A stretch of 64,000 nucleotides of DNA from Fen-1258 sp964441505 (lineage in GTDB: Bacteria > Bacteroidota > Ignavibacteria > Ignavibacteriales > Melioribacteraceae), in assembly GCA_964441505.1 (NCBI GenBank), contig CAYTUV010000001.1, positions 124,001 through 188,000 of the forward strand, read 5' to 3'. Made by a program: the position numbers and the translations under genes. Positions 26,126 to 34,363 of this stretch are shown here, in pieces. Each line of letters starts with the position of its first letter. Within the stretch, counting starts at the first letter, position 1. The notes below the pieces were generated by a model. That model worked only from the letters and a program-made list of their open reading frames with translations, had not been told where the DNA came from and ran no database searches.

Positions 26126-27466
26126 ATGGAAAAAGCAAATCCTAAGACTTTCGTCCTTGACACAAACGTCATTCTTCACGACCCAACCTGCATTAATCAC
26201 TTTCAAGAGAATAATATTATAATTCCCCTCTCTGTAATTGAAGAGCTGGATCATTTTAAACGGGGGAATCAGGTAATTAATCTTAACGCGAGAGAATTCG
26301 CCAGAACGCTGGATTCTATTACCGGGAATGAAATATTCAACGGCGGTGTGCCGCTCGGCAAAGGAAAGGGCAAAGTAAGGATCGTTATTACTAAGGGACT
26401 CTCTGCCGAGATTCACGATGTTTTCCGTGAGGACAATGTTGATCATCGCGTGTTGAGCGCGGCAGTTGAGGTATCGAAAGAGAATAAAGGAAAATTTAAA
26501 ACGATTCTTATAAGTAAAGACGTAAATCTCCGGATGAAAGCAAAAGCGCTCGGCATTCCTGCTGAAGACTACACAACCGATCGCGTGCTGAATGTTGAAG
26601 AACTATATAGCGGCAAAACTATTCTTGAAGATTTTGATGATGACATTTTGCAAAAACTTTATCAACCGCCGTATGAGGTTTTATCGAAACAAATATTAAA
26701 AAAGCTAAAAGCCGAGGCTGTCCCTAATAAATATTTTATTATGCGTAATCCAATCCGCTCGGTTCTAGCATGCCTTAATAGTGAAATGGATAAATTCAAG
26801 CGAATTGACAAGCAGACTGTTTACGGAATTAAACCCCGCAATGCAGAACAAACATTTGCAGTTGATGCTCTTTGCAATTCCGATATTCCGCTTGTATCAA
26901 TGACGGGCAAGGCGGGCACCGGAAAAACATTACTCGCTCTTGCATGTGCACTACAGGTTAGAAAAAATTATAGGCAGATTTATATCGCACGCCCTGTTGT
27001 ACCGCTAAGCAATAAAGATTTAGGCTTTCTGCCCGGTGATGTGGAAAGTAAACTTGCACCTTATATGCAGCCATTGTGGGATAATCTGAAAGTAATTCAA
27101 GATCAATTTCCGGAAACAGATAAAAGTCACCAGCTAATTACCACGATGATCAAAGATGAGAAACTGGTTATCGAACCATTGAGTTATATACGCGGAAGAA
27201 GTTTACAGAGAATTTATTTTATTGTTGATGAAGCCCAAAACCTTACGCCGCATGAGATCAAAACGATTATTACACGTGCCGGAGAAGGCGCAAAGATTGT
27301 ATTAACCGGAGATATCTATCAGATTGACCATCCTTATCTCGATTCGCAGTCAAACGGACTTTCATATTTGATCGATCACTTTATGGGACAAAAACTTTAC
27401 GCACACGTAAATTTGGAAAAAGGAGAACGCAGCGAGTTAGCCGAGTTAGCTAGTAATTTGTTGTGA
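26126..27466 (+). CDS. PhoH family protein (PIN domain plus PhoH ATPase)
   Basis: Protein of 446 residues. An N-terminal PIN RNase domain (T-F-V-L-D-T-N-V-I-L-H-D at about 7-18) is joined to a PhoH-type P-loop ATPase, with Walker A GKAGTGKTLLA and Walker B YFIVDEAQN. This PhoH2-like architecture is thought to unwind and cut RNA. I start it at the ATG at 26126, because the 54 upstream codons look non-coding and run into the divergent aldehyde dehydrogenase start. No good ribosome-binding sequence is seen. Confidence 0.92.
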   Translation: MEKANPKTFVLDTNVILHDPTCINHFQENNIIIPLSVIEELDHFKRGNQVINLNAREFARTLDSITGNEIFNGGVPLGKGKGKVRIVITKGLSAEIHDVFREDNVDHRVLSAAVEVSKENKGKFKTILISKDVNLRMKAKALGIPAEDYTTDRVLNVEELYSGKTILEDFDDDILQKLYQPPYEVLSKQILKKLKAEAVPNKYFIMRNPIRSVLACLNSEMDKFKRIDKQTVYGIKPRNAEQTFAVDALCNSDIPLVSMTGKAGTGKTLLALACALQVRKNYRQIYIARPVVPLSNKDLGFLPGDVESKLAPYMQPLWDNLKVIQDQFPETDKSHQLITTMIKDEKLVIEPLSYIRGRSLQRIYFIVDEAQNLTPHEIKTIITRAGEGAKIVLTGDIYQIDHPYLDSQSNGLSYLIDHFMGQKLYAHVNLEKGERSELAELASNLL

Positions 27467-27972
27467 TGTTAATTGAAGCAAGGTTTTAAATTTGCATTAC
27501 GTTGAAAGCGGAAAACGTAATTCCGAATTGTACCGCAAATAGGGGTTTGTTTTTAGGGGCGGATGTTGTTGAAGTACCATCTATATAGATTTTTAATTAC
27601 CACATAAAAATAGATAGCACTGTTCTTCTTCTGTTGGTTTGGGTAAATAAAACCATTTAAGAAAGTTGGAAGGTAACATCTGCCGAAATAATTGTTCGTC
27701 CATACTACAAATAAAAAATTGTTTTGCCGTGTAGAGAGGCGGTAACAGTCTGCATTAAGCGAGTGAAGAACGAAGAATGTAGAATTGAGAATTAGGGAAA
27801 AATCTTTACGGCTGCTGAGAATATCTTCTTGGCGGTCGGAAGAAAATAAAACCGATTAAGATTAACAATGGAGGTAATATGACGTAGAGAAAATATTTTT
27901 TATGTTTAATGAAAACCTTCCAGATCTTTATTGGAAGAGAATTTTATCGAATGAACAATTGTAGGTGTTGAG
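27467..27972. other. 506-base gap upstream of a T9SS gene
   Basis: No full gene seen. It contains a repetitive tract (27761-27800) and a very short frame, ATG-ACG-TAG at 27879-27887, behind a strong GGAGGT (27870-27875). The rest is unremarkable AT-rich DNA that may hold the promoter of the T9SS gene. Confidence 0.5.
27761..27800. repeat. degenerate phrase-like repeat (GAAGAACGAAGAATGTAGA type)
   Basis: The tract reads as variants of GAGTGAAGAACGAAGAATG and GTAGAATTGAGAATTAG. It matches 19 bases of a tract inside alaS and, on the opposite strand, the tract after metX at 33714-33755. Confidence 0.6.
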
Positions 27973-29232
27973 ATGAAAAAAATAGTTTTTATTTTTTTGA
28001 TTCTATTCGCGTGCAGTATATTTGCACAAACGTGGGAAACTCAAAACAGTGGTGTAAAGTGTACTCTTAGGAGTATTTGTTTTATTGATTCACTTAATGG
28101 TTGGATTGTTGGGGATAGTTCTACGATCCTAAAAACAAATGATGGAGGGAAAAACTGGTCAAAACAATCAAGTCCAATAAAATTCACTTCATTAACAAAA
28201 ATTCAATTCGTATCTAAAGCAGTCGGATTCATTGTAGGCACTGGGGGATTGTTCATGTCAACCAGTGATGGTGGTATAAATTGGGCTGTCAATTATATTA
28301 TGCCCGATAGTTCGGGTTTTTCCTATGGTGATTTTTGCTTTGTAAACGAAAATGAGGGATGGGTACCTGGCAGAAAAGAAGGACGGAACTATGGAATAGG
28401 CCTGATTATGCACACAACTAATGGCGGCAAAACATGGGAAAAACAGTTGGAAACTTTTACGAATATTCAAACACAAGCGAAATACTTTTCTTCAATTAAA
28501 TTTATAGATAATAAGATAGGTTGGGCATTAGCTTCGGATTATTTTGATGCCGGATCGGCTACCTTGATCTATAAAACAGAGAATAGCGGCCAGAAATGGG
28601 ATAACGTTGGTAGAATTGAGACTTATCCGGAAATAAAATTAGAGGTAATTAGTAAAGACTCGCTTTGGGTTGGGGGAACACTTCTAGCTACTTCTTTTGA
28701 TGGTGGTCTTCATTGGAGTTACATTTCTGATAATCTAAATCAAGCTCAATTAATATCACCAGTAAGCGGTTTAGAGGGTTGGATTTACTATTCTTATTTT
28801 TATACGCAAGAAAAAAGAATCCTCTTTACAAAAGATGCCGGTAAAACATGGAGAGAAGAATTAAAGTGGAATGGACCATCTATTGCGGGAATGACAAACA
28901 GGAATGGATACTTATGGATTGTAGGAACAGATGGATATATAAAGAAAAGAAATTCAATCTTTACTTCAATAAAGGAAGAAGGGAGTGAGCTACCGAATGA
29001 ATTCAAATTATATCCAAATTATCCCAATCCGTTCAACCCAACAACAAAGATTAGTTTTACAATTCCCGAGAAAGGAAATGTAAAGCTAAGAGTGTTTGAT
29101 GTTCTTGGAAGAGAAGTTGCAATTCTTGCAGATGGAGTTTATGAAGCGGGTAATTTTCCAAGCGGAGTATATTTCTGTAATCTTGTAAGCGGAAGTAATT
29201 CGATTACGAAGAAGATGTTATTAGTGAAATAA
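27973..29232 (+). CDS. T9SS-sorted YCF48/BNR-repeat protein
   Basis: Secreted or surface protein of 419 residues with a signal peptide (about 1-18, ending FAQ). Repeats of the YCF48/BNR type follow, with the motifs LNGWIVGDSSTILKTNDGGK, MHTTNGGKTWEKQ and LFTKDAGKTWREE. They should form a beta-propeller (residues 20-330). The C-terminal type IX sorting domain has NYPNPFNPTTKISF and ends KKMLLVK. Function unknown. A small hairpin (AGGAC/GTCCT, 29232-29245) and a T-rich tail follow the stop and may end transcription. Confidence 0.88.
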   Translation: MKKIVFIFLILFACSIFAQTWETQNSGVKCTLRSICFIDSLNGWIVGDSSTILKTNDGGKNWSKQSSPIKFTSLTKIQFVSKAVGFIVGTGGLFMSTSDGGINWAVNYIMPDSSGFSYGDFCFVNENEGWVPGRKEGRNYGIGLIMHTTNGGKTWEKQLETFTNIQTQAKYFSSIKFIDNKIGWALASDYFDAGSATLIYKTENSGQKWDNVGRIETYPEIKLEVISKDSLWVGGTLLATSFDGGLHWSYISDNLNQAQLISPVSGLEGWIYYSYFYTQEKRILFTKDAGKTWREELKWNGPSIAGMTNRNGYLWIVGTDGYIKKRNSIFTSIKEEGSELPNEFKLYPNYPNPFNPTTKISFTIPEKGNVKLRVFDVLGREVAILADGVYEAGNFPSGVYFCNLVSGSNSITKKMLLVK

Positions 29233-29377
29233 GGACATTTGTCCTCCTTCTTTTCTTGCGAAAGGCGACCAAGTCGAGTCTTCTTTCTTAATTTCAGTTC
29301 TCCTTATATAATGCAACTGTCATGGATTACCACATTTATACACCATAAACTAATTTTCAAATAATCCGATAATACTA

Positions 29378-29408
29378 TTGACACGCGGAAGTTTTTGCAT
29401 TAGATTTG
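29378..29408 (+). promoter_or_regulatory. promoter of the methionine operon
   Basis: TTGACA (29378-29383) is followed after exactly 17 bases by TAGATTTG (29401-29408). The latter fits the Bacteroidota -7 consensus TAnnTTTG, and the former gives a matching -33 TTG. Transcription should begin about 10 bases later, some 30 bases before the first leader peptide. No SAM riboswitch-like fold was recognised. Confidence 0.7.
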
Positions 29409-29442
29409 CCGCAAGTGAAAAACAATTAATAGAAAACAAGAA

Positions 29443-29529
29443 ATGAAACTCTTTGCTACAAATAACATCCAGATGAAAGATATGCGCGCTATGATGATGT
29501 GCATGATGTTATTTATAACGAAGGGCTAA
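29443..29529 (+). CDS. methionine-rich leader peptide 1
   Basis: A 28-codon frame with eight Met, including its start. The first ten codons are ordinary (MKLFATNNIQ), then Met codons come at 11, 14, 17, 18, 19, 21 and 22. The last codons (Thr-Lys-Gly-stop) contain CGAAGGGCT, the left arm of an antiterminator. The Met cluster lies 11-30 bases upstream of that arm, so a ribosome starved for Met would stall without covering it, whereas one reaching the stop would cover it. A reasonable but weak purine-rich site precedes the ATG. The frame is too short for usual gene callers. Confidence 0.75.
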   Translation: MKLFATNNIQMKDMRAMMMCMMLFITKG

Positions 29530-29565
29530 ACTTCATCGAAATAGACTATCAGTCAAAGCCCTTCG
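29519..29565 (+). promoter_or_regulatory. antiterminator stem of attenuator 1
   Basis: CGAAGGGCT (29519-29527, end of leader 1) is a perfect 9-bp complement of AGCCCTTCG (29557-29565). The right arm is also the left arm of terminator 1 (29559-29565), so the two folds exclude each other. This is the classical ribosome-controlled attenuation layout. Confidence 0.7.
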
Positions 29566-29591
29566 GAAAAACTTCGAAGGGTTTTTTGTTT
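29559..29591 (+). terminator. attenuator terminator 1
   Basis: CCCTTCG (29559-29565) pairs with CGAAGGG (29575-29581) around a 9-base loop. TTTTTTGTTTT follows directly. It lies 30 bases after the stop of leader peptide 1 and upstream of the methionine genes. Confidence 0.85.
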
Positions 29592-29611
29592 TATAAACAT
29601 AGATGGGCGAA

Positions 29612-29734
29612 ATGAAAACAGAGCTTATAAATATTTTTATTCAGAACAACCAACCGGCAAATCTGCAATCCCTCTTCGGTATGATGATGGCTATGATGTA
29701 TATGTCCGACCTCATGCGTGACGGGATAACATAA
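29612..29734 (+). CDS. methionine-rich leader peptide 2
   Basis: A 40-codon frame with Met at 1, 24, 25, 26, 28, 29, 31 and 35. An in-frame ATG at 29603 would add three residues. Like leader 1, the first half is ordinary and the Met run comes late, shortly before a terminator. The last codons include GACGGG, which could pair with CCCTTC of terminator 2 with one mismatch, a much weaker antiterminator than in leader 1. The peptide sequence is otherwise unrelated to leader 1, so shared Met clustering is unlikely to be chance. Confidence 0.7.
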   Translation: MKTELINIFIQNNQPANLQSLFGMMMAMMYMSDLMRDGIT

Positions 29735-29759
29735 TCAATTTTTTATAAAACAGATTAAG

Positions 29760-29789
29760 AAGCCCTTCACAGAATGAAGGGCTTTTTTT
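29760..29789 (+). terminator. attenuator terminator 2
   Basis: AAGCCCTTC (29760-29768) pairs perfectly with GAAGGGCTT (29776-29784) around a 7-base loop, and a seven-T run follows. It lies 25 bases after leader 2 and 30 bases before the metY start, so most transcripts reaching it would end unless it is prevented from forming. Confidence 0.88.
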
Positions 29790-29819
29790 ATAACTATTAA
29801 TCAAACAAAGGAGTACAAA

Positions 29820-31124
29820 ATGAGCAGCACAAAAAACTATCGATTCGAAACATTGCAATTGCACGCGGGTCAATCTGTTGATCCTACAACTAATTCACGC
29901 GCGGTTCCGATCTATCAAACTTCGTCTTACAATTTCAATAATGCGGATCATGCGGCAAAACTTTTTGATCTAAAGGAGTTTGGAAATATTTATACGAGAA
30001 TCATGAATCCGACATCTTCTGTATTCGAAGAACGGATTGCTGCTCTTGAGGGAGGAGTTGGCGCACTGGCAACTTCATCCGGACAAGCAGCACAGTTTCT
30101 GGCGATCAGCACTATAGCAGAAGCGGGCGATAACATTGTTTCAACCAACAACCTTTATGGCGGAACATACAATCAATTCAAAATTACTTTTCCACGTTTA
30201 GGCATAAATGTCAAGTTTATTGAGGGCGACGATCCGGCTGATTTTGCCGCTGCCATCAACGAAAAAACGAAAGCGATCTACATTGAAACAATTGCCAATC
30301 CTCGCTTAAATGTACCCGACATTGAAGCGATAGCAAAAGTTGCGCACGCAAACGGCATTCCTCTTATTGTTGATAACACTTTCGGTGCGGGCGGTTATGT
30401 TTGCCGACCATTCGATTTCGGTGCGGATATAATAACACACTCAGCAACAAAATGGATCGGCGGACATGGTACATCAATTGGCGGAGTAATTGTTGATTCT
30501 GGAAAGTTTGATTGGTCAAGCGGAAAATTTCCATCGTTCACGGCTCCGAGTCCCGGTTATCACGGATTAAATTTCTGGGAAACATTTGGCGCAAATAGCC
30601 CTTTCGGCAATATTGCATTCATCATCCGTGCAAGAGTTGAGCAATTAAGAGATCTTGGTCCGTGCATAAGTCCGTTTAATTCTTTTCTTCTTCTTCAAGG
30701 ATTGGAGACACTCTCTCTGCGTGTTGATAGACATTGCGAAAATGCACTCCGTTTAGCCCGCTGGTTAAAAGAACAGCCCCAAGTTGATTGGGTTTTGTAT
30801 CCCGGTCTGGAAGATCATCCATCCCATGAAAACGCAAAGAAATTTTTTAGAAAAAATTGCTTTGGCGGAATTATTTCCTTCGGCGTAAAGGGAGGAATTG
30901 ACGCTGGGAAAAAATTCATCAACAACGTAACGCTGGCAAGTCTTCTCGCAAATGTTGGAGATGCAAAAACTTTGGTCATTCATCCCTCATCAACAACTCA
31001 TCAACAATTAAGCGACAATGAACGCGAGTCTTCCGGTGTAAAGCCGGAGATGATTCGTGTCTCGGTTGGAATAGAACATATCGATGATATAATTGAAGAT
31101 TTTAAAACAGCATTAGAGCAGTAA
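29820..31124 (+). CDS. metY: O-acetylhomoserine aminocarboxypropyltransferase (sulfhydrylase)
   Basis: PLP enzyme of 434 residues making homocysteine from O-acetylhomoserine and sulfide. N-terminal F-E-T-L-Q-L-H-A-G-Q, then P-I-Y-Q-T-S-S-Y-N-F, are typical, and the PLP lysine is in HSATKWIGGHGTSIGG. The long insert before NPFNS-like loops (residues 235-270) fits MetY rather than MetB. A strong AAAGGAG lies six bases before the ATG. It is the first gene after the twin attenuators, followed by an aspartokinase and metX, which supplies its substrate. Confidence 0.95.
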   Translation: MSSTKNYRFETLQLHAGQSVDPTTNSRAVPIYQTSSYNFNNADHAAKLFDLKEFGNIYTRIMNPTSSVFEERIAALEGGVGALATSSGQAAQFLAISTIAEAGDNIVSTNNLYGGTYNQFKITFPRLGINVKFIEGDDPADFAAAINEKTKAIYIETIANPRLNVPDIEAIAKVAHANGIPLIVDNTFGAGGYVCRPFDFGADIITHSATKWIGGHGTSIGGVIVDSGKFDWSSGKFPSFTAPSPGYHGLNFWETFGANSPFGNIAFIIRARVEQLRDLGPCISPFNSFLLLQGLETLSLRVDRHCENALRLARWLKEQPQVDWVLYPGLEDHPSHENAKKFFRKNCFGGIISFGVKGGIDAGKKFINNVTLASLLANVGDAKTLVIHPSSTTHQQLSDNERESSGVKPEMIRVSVGIEHIDDIIEDFKTALEQ

Positions 31125-31156
31125 TCAGATTGTTTCTACTATAAGGAGAAATGAAA

Positions 31157-32563
31157 ATGAGAGTAATTAAATTTGGCGGAACATCAATAGGTACTCCAGA
31201 AAGGTTTTCGAAAGTAGCAAAAATCATTTCGACAAAAAATGAAGAAGAATTTTCTGTGGTTGTTCTTTCTGCAATCGGTGGAATAACCGATAAACTTCTC
31301 GAAACTATTCTGCTTGCTAGTACCGGTAATCAAGAGTATCAGAAAATATTTGAACAGATTAAATCAACACACTTAACTTTCTTATCGGAAGTTGTTGGCT
31401 CGGAACGTCAAGATGAAATTCGAGAGCAGATTATCAGACTGTTGAATCAATTGGAAAATAAATTGAGAGGGGTTTTTCTTCTTAACGAATGCTCTGATAG
31501 AATAAGTGATTCAATAGTTACATACGGAGAGTATCTCTCGAATATTTTGATGGTCGGCTCATTAAAAACATTGGGAAAAGAATGTCAGTTTTATGATTCA
31601 CGGAAACTGATTAGAACAAATTCAAATTTCGGTGATGCCGAAGTAAACTTTACAATAACGAATCAGCTGTTGCAATCCTGGTATAATTCTTTAGAGAAAA
31701 ATCATATTCCTATTTTTAATGGATTCATTGGTTCCGATCAGAATGGACACATTACAACTCTCGGCAGAAGCGGATCGGATTTCACTGCGACAATCATAGG
31801 CGGAGCGTTAAGGGCCTCTGTTGTTGAAATTTGGACCGACGTAGACGGAGTTCTAAACGCAGATCCGAAGATAGTATCCTCAGCAACAACTCTTGAGGAA
31901 TTGAGTTTTGAAGAAGCGGCTAGTCTCGCTGTACTTGGCGGGAAAGTAATTCATCCGAAGACAATTGCGCCGGTTGAAAAACAAAACGTGCCGATAAACA
32001 TACTCAATACGTTCCGACCCGACGTTAAAGGGACAAAAATCGGTAATGTCACTCAGTCAAGTGAAGAGCTGAAAACAATAACCTATCTGAACGGACTTTC
32101 CTCCGTGAGCATTTTTTCGCCGGAGTCAAAATACGGCCAGAAAATTCTCGCACGGTTATTCGGATTAATTGCCCGGTTGGATATACCAATAGTGTCTATT
32201 AATAAATCGGCTTATAACCAGACGATCTCTTTTATCATTCTTAATGAATTTGTCAACTCTTTCCTGGATGAGGTCAAACGTGAATTTGTTTTGGAAATTG
32301 AGAAAGGATTTATCGGTGAGATTTCGGCGAGGAACAATCTCTCCCTCATCTCAGCAATCGGCGTTGAGAATAATCTTACATCTCTCGTTACAAGGAAAAT
32401 TTACGACATTCTTGACAGTAACGGAATAGAGAGTCTGGCATTTTTAAATGATCCGGCCTTACTGAATATTTCTTTCATTGTTAATTCTGGAGATGTGAAC
32501 AAAACAGTTTCAGTTTTACACGGTGAATTTTTTGAAAAGTGTGCATCGGTTAACGTAGCTTAA
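31157..32563 (+). CDS. aspartate kinase (monofunctional)
   Basis: First enzyme of the aspartate family pathway, phosphorylating aspartate. The kinase domain begins MRVIKFGGTS and has the segment TTLGRSGSDFTATIIGGAL. Two ACT-like domains follow (about 300-465). At 468 residues it has no homoserine dehydrogenase part, unlike ThrA/MetL fusions. I choose the ATG at 31157 because AAGGAG lies 8 bases upstream; an ATG at 31151 would be too close. Placement between metY and metX indicates an isozyme dedicated to methionine, controlled by the upstream attenuators. ACT-domain effector not determinable. Confidence 0.9.
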   Translation: MRVIKFGGTSIGTPERFSKVAKIISTKNEEEFSVVVLSAIGGITDKLLETILLASTGNQEYQKIFEQIKSTHLTFLSEVVGSERQDEIREQIIRLLNQLENKLRGVFLLNECSDRISDSIVTYGEYLSNILMVGSLKTLGKECQFYDSRKLIRTNSNFGDAEVNFTITNQLLQSWYNSLEKNHIPIFNGFIGSDQNGHITTLGRSGSDFTATIIGGALRASVVEIWTDVDGVLNADPKIVSSATTLEELSFEEAASLAVLGGKVIHPKTIAPVEKQNVPINILNTFRPDVKGTKIGNVTQSSEELKTITYLNGLSSVSIFSPESKYGQKILARLFGLIARLDIPIVSINKSAYNQTISFIILNEFVNSFLDEVKREFVLEIEKGFIGEISARNNLSLISAIGVENNLTSLVTRKIYDILDSNGIESLAFLNDPALLNISFIVNSGDVNKTVSVLHGEFFEKCASVNVA

Positions 32564-32581
32564 TTAAAACATGGGTGAATC

Positions 32582-33712
32582 ATGAATTCTCAAAACTTAA
32601 CCTCAGGAAAATCTTCAGGCAGCGTCACGTTCTCCGAACCATTCCGGCTTGAATGCGGAGAAGTGCTGCCCGAAGTTTCCGTTGCATATGAAACTTATGG
32701 TAAATTAAACAGCGAGGGAACGAACGCTATTTTAATTTGCCACGCACTAACCGGTGATGCACATGCATCGGATTACAATAACTATAACAGTGAAGATGCC
32801 TTCGATGATGTTTCCTCAAGCCGGCCCGGCTGGTGGAATGAATTGATTGGTCCCGGTAAAGGATTTGATACTTCAGCTAATTTTGTCGTCTGTACAAATA
32901 TCCTCGGGGGCTGTTACGGCACAACCGGACCAACTTCAATCAATACCCTGACAGGCAAAATATTTGGAAACGATTTTCCTTCGATAACCGTCCGCGATAT
33001 GGTCAATCTTCAGTATAAACTAATAACTTTGTTTGGGGTTACCAAACTCAAAGCTATCTCCGGGGGGTCGCTCGGCGGAATGCAGGTTTTGGAGTGGGCG
33101 ATAATGTTTCCCGATTTTGTTGAAAAAATAATTCCTATCGCAACTGCAGCTCAACATTCTGCCTGGTGTATTGGATTAAACGAAGCAGCACGAAAAGCGA
33201 TAACCGATGACCCTCTCTGGGAAAATGGAAATTACGCATCCCAGCCCATCGCAGGTTTATCCACTGCTCGTATGATTGCTATGATTTCATACCGAAGCGC
33301 GGAAAGTTTCAACAAAAAATTTGGCAGAGAAATTCATAAGAGTAAAAATCCTGCCGAAGCAAATTCCAATTCGAGGTTTCAGGTGGAAAACTACCTCCGC
33401 TATCAGGGGGATAAACTTGTCAATCGTTTCGATGCGAACACCTATCTATGCATCACCCGCGCTATGGATTTACACGATGTCGCTCGCGGCCGCGGTTTAT
33501 TAGAAGAGATACTGAGAAGCATTAAAGCAAAAACATTATGTGTCGGAATCAATTCTGATATTCTTTATCCAGCCGCAGAACAAAAAGAAATTGCATCCCA
33601 GATTCCAGATGCGCAATATTTTGAAATAGATTCTATACACGGGCACGACGCTTTTCTAATTGAATTTGAGCAGTTGGATAAAGTTATAACAAAATTCTTA
33701 GAATTCGATTAG
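32582..33712 (+). CDS. metX: homoserine O-acetyltransferase
   Basis: Alpha/beta-hydrolase enzyme of 376 residues, acetylating homoserine for methionine synthesis. The nucleophile serine is in SGGSLGGMQVLEW, the oxyanion region in LICHALTGDAHA, and the catalytic His in SIHGHDAFL near the C-terminus. The GCYGTTGPTSIN stretch is typical. It makes the substrate for the metY product three genes upstream in the same operon (gap to the kinase 18 bases). Family members can use succinyl-CoA instead; this is not decided here. Confidence 0.94.
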   Translation: MNSQNLTSGKSSGSVTFSEPFRLECGEVLPEVSVAYETYGKLNSEGTNAILICHALTGDAHASDYNNYNSEDAFDDVSSSRPGWWNELIGPGKGFDTSANFVVCTNILGGCYGTTGPTSINTLTGKIFGNDFPSITVRDMVNLQYKLITLFGVTKLKAISGGSLGGMQVLEWAIMFPDFVEKIIPIATAAQHSAWCIGLNEAARKAITDDPLWENGNYASQPIAGLSTARMIAMISYRSAESFNKKFGREIHKSKNPAEANSNSRFQVENYLRYQGDKLVNRFDANTYLCITRAMDLHDVARGRGLLEEILRSIKAKTLCVGINSDILYPAAEQKEIASQIPDAQYFEIDSIHGHDAFLIEFEQLDKVITKFLEFD

Positions 33713-33713
33713 T

Positions 33714-33755
33714 CACTCTATACTCTACGTTCTTCGTTCTTCACTCAGGAGTCTT
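33714..33755. repeat. degenerate phrase-like repeat after metX
   Basis: On the minus strand it reads GAGTGAAGAACGAAGAACG followed by TAGAGTATAGAGTGAC, the same wording as the tract at 27761-27800 and the insert in the T9SS gene at 14818-14860. Confidence 0.55.
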
Positions 33756-33860
33756 CTTGCTTCTTTAGACCGATGTGCCTAAGTTTTCATCCGTAAGCAA
33801 AATTTTTTGTGCAAATGCCAATACAAGATGATTCCATTTTGTCTCCAAGCAGAGAATAAT

Positions 33861-34232
33861 ATGGAAACAAATGAACTGACAGGTAAAATAATTGGTGCTG
33901 CTATTGAAGTTCATAAACAGCTTGGACCGGGAATGCTTGAATCTGCTTACGAAGAATGTTTGTGTTATGAATTGTCTTTATGCGGTTTGAGGGTAGAAAG
34001 GCAAAAACCGATCCCAGTAGTTTATAAGGAAATAAAACTTGAATGCGGATACAGAACCGATCTGCTTGTTGAAAATAAGGTGGTAGTTGAATTGAAAGCA
34101 CAGGACATTATTCTTCCCGTTCATGAAGCACAGATACTAACATATTTACGTTTTGCAAATATAAAAATAGGCTTGCTAATTAACTTCAATGTAACAGTTC
34201 TTAAAAACGGAATTAAAAGATTCATTTTATAA
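33861..34232 (+). CDS. GxxExxY protein
   Basis: Small protein of 123 residues. It has the name-giving motif GPGMLESAYEECL at about residues 22-34, then KPIPVVYKEIKLECGYRTDL and VVVELKAQDIILPVHEAQIL. That last part resembles a PD-(D/E)xK nuclease core (D...E-L-K), so a nuclease role is possible but unproven. I start at 33861, where the homology-like part begins. It sits between metX and gatE among degenerate repeats; relatives, like the four-helix-bundle proteins, are often found as isolated inserts. Confidence 0.85.
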   Translation: METNELTGKIIGAAIEVHKQLGPGMLESAYEECLCYELSLCGLRVERQKPIPVVYKEIKLECGYRTDLLVENKVVVELKAQDIILPVHEAQILTYLRFANIKIGLLINFNVTVLKNGIKRFIL

Positions 34233-34233
34233 G

Positions 34234-34325
34234 TCTCTGTGCCACTCAGTGACTCCTCGGTGTAACTCTGTGAAAGGATTTGTTACACAGAGCAACACAG
34301 AGAATTCACAGAGCTCCACTGAGAG
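34234..34325. repeat. degenerate phrase-like repeat (ACACAGAG type)
   Basis: Variants of CTCTGTG and CACAGAG alternate, e.g. GTAACTCTGTG then TTACACAGAGCAACACAGAG. The halves are complementary and could form a hairpin just in front of gatE. The wording is the cousin of other phrase repeats in the window. Confidence 0.6.
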
Positions 34326-34363
34326 AAAAAGTGAAAGATTTTTTATTCAAACCATTTGAAGAA

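Noticed and set aside
29233..29442. SAM riboswitch upstream of metY
   Set aside because: I looked for multi-helix junction and conserved core wording and saw none; Met-rich leaders explain control better. A covariance-model search would settle it.
34280..34363. Upstream extension of gatE
   Set aside because: It is encoded mainly by ACACAGAG-type repeat DNA and lies before the usual GatE opening; a GTG at 34331 remains a minor alternative.
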